64,000 nt of DNA from Prescottella soli (GTDB lineage: Bacteria; Actinomycetota; Actinomycetes; Mycobacteriales; Mycobacteriaceae), in assembly GCF_040024445.1 (NCBI RefSeq), contig NZ_CP157276.1, forward strand, positions 1 to 64,000. Direction: 5' to 3'. Positions 63,644 to 64,000 of this stretch are shown here, piece after piece. Position numbers and translations under genes: made by a program. Position 1 is the first letter of the stretch; each line of letters opens with the position of its first letter. The notes below the pieces were generated by a model that was given only the letters and a program-made list of their open reading frames with translations, made no database searches and was not told the DNA's origin.

Positions 63644-64000
63644 GTGACCGTCACCATCGTCGGCTACACGCTCGCTGGACTCCTCGCCGCGGGCATCATC
63701 TTCATCGGCGCGCGCTTCCTCGTCGCGCCGCGCGTCGCCGCCGCCGCCTACGGTGTGCTGCCGGATCTCGACCAGCCGTCCGTTGGCGCCTACTTGAGCG
63801 TAAAGGGCGTGCGCGACATTGCAACGGGGCTGTTCGTCATCATCCTGATGGTCGCGGGCGCGACCCACCTCGTCGGCTGGGTGATGCTGGCCGCCACGAT
63901 CATTCCGCTCGGCGACGCAACCATTGTGCTCCGCAATGGTGGCTCGAAGTCCATCGCTTGGGGAGTACACGGCCTCACCGCCGCCGTCATGCTCATCACG
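63644..64000 (+). CDS. DUF4267-like membrane protein, 3' truncated by window
   Basis: GTG 63644 (or GTG 63635) gives 119 codons to the window end. Four-helix membrane pattern: VGYTLAGLLAAGIIFIGARF, PSVGAYLSVKGVRDIATGLF, VIILMVAGATHLVGWVMLAA and IPLGDATIVLRNGGSKSIAW. The RDIATG and LGDATIV motifs fit DUF4267, of unknown function. Confidence 0.85.
   Translation, partial: MTVTIVGYTLAGLLAAGIIFIGARFLVAPRVAAAAYGVLPDLDQPSVGAYLSVKGVRDIATGLFVIILMVAGATHLVGWVMLAATIIPLGDATIVLRNGGSKSIAWGVHGLTAAVMLIT

Noticed and set aside
1-64000. CRISPR arrays, rRNA operons, tRNA genes
   Set aside because: I found no regularly spaced repeats, no rRNA signatures and no tRNA cloverleaf or CCA-end that I could support by eye; a covariance-model scan would be decisive.

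Overview
The window is high-GC actinobacterial DNA, most likely from a mycolic-acid actinomycete of the Rhodococcus/Nocardia group. The evidence is a meromycolate-type acyl carrier protein, a mycobacterial-style signal peptidase, deazaflavin (F420)-dependent nitroreductase fragments, an ImuA'-type mutasome gene, a TioE-type MerR regulator and many GTG starts with AGGAGG ribosome sites. No rRNA, tRNA or CRISPR array was seen.

Layout. (1) 1-8616: 3' end of a large NRPS (end of C, then A-PCP-E-C-A-PCP-TE) and a DUF6875-like gene. The two adenylation domains are almost identical at DNA level. (2) 8764-16312: SnoaL/NTF2-like proteins, an O6-alkylguanine-DNA methyltransferase followed by a sigma-factor stub, and a P450 / NTF2 / acyl-CoA ligase group. 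(3) 16419-20567: a tightly packed minus-strand run of five unfamiliar genes (DUF4274, YcxB-like membrane protein, HEAT-like proteins) carrying an internal relic of a duplicated gene. (4) 20770-31331: a scrambled accessory region. It has a ddn/meaB chimera, a pentapeptide-repeat gene, a small-membrane-protein operon with a hydrolase, and a TetR with paired operators. It also has an ACP gene with a nonsense codon, recombinase remains, metA, and tandem secreted proteins. Two loci here share the plan TetR | two operators | cargo | ddn, in inverted orientation. (5) 31475-41990: broken AraC genes, then mostly intact metabolic and stress genes (HD, Dps, bicupin oxalate decarboxylase, TetR/SDR, hydrolase, VOC, second ogt plus sigma stub). 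(6) 42483-50081: IS110 remnant, HIT, cold-shock protein, NlpC/P60 remnant, MerR with two immunity-like genes, ECF sigma and a membrane partner. (7) 50381-64000: two paralogous membrane-protein genes, each followed by a 170-bp non-coding block that is better conserved than the genes. With them are an amber-interrupted lepB, a frameshifted imuA', a GT87 mannosyltransferase, NHL proteins, a decayed integrase, and NIPSNAP and DUF4267 genes.

How it fits together. Intact units are the NRPS tail, the P450/ligase group, the DUF4274 operon, regulator-enzyme pairs and several stress genes. Between them lie many broken genes: single-base frameshifts, nonsense codons, chimeric junctions and stubs. This points to an accessory region shaped by recombination and decay. 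Because many lesions are single-base indels, sequencing or assembly error must be excluded before any one of them is interpreted.
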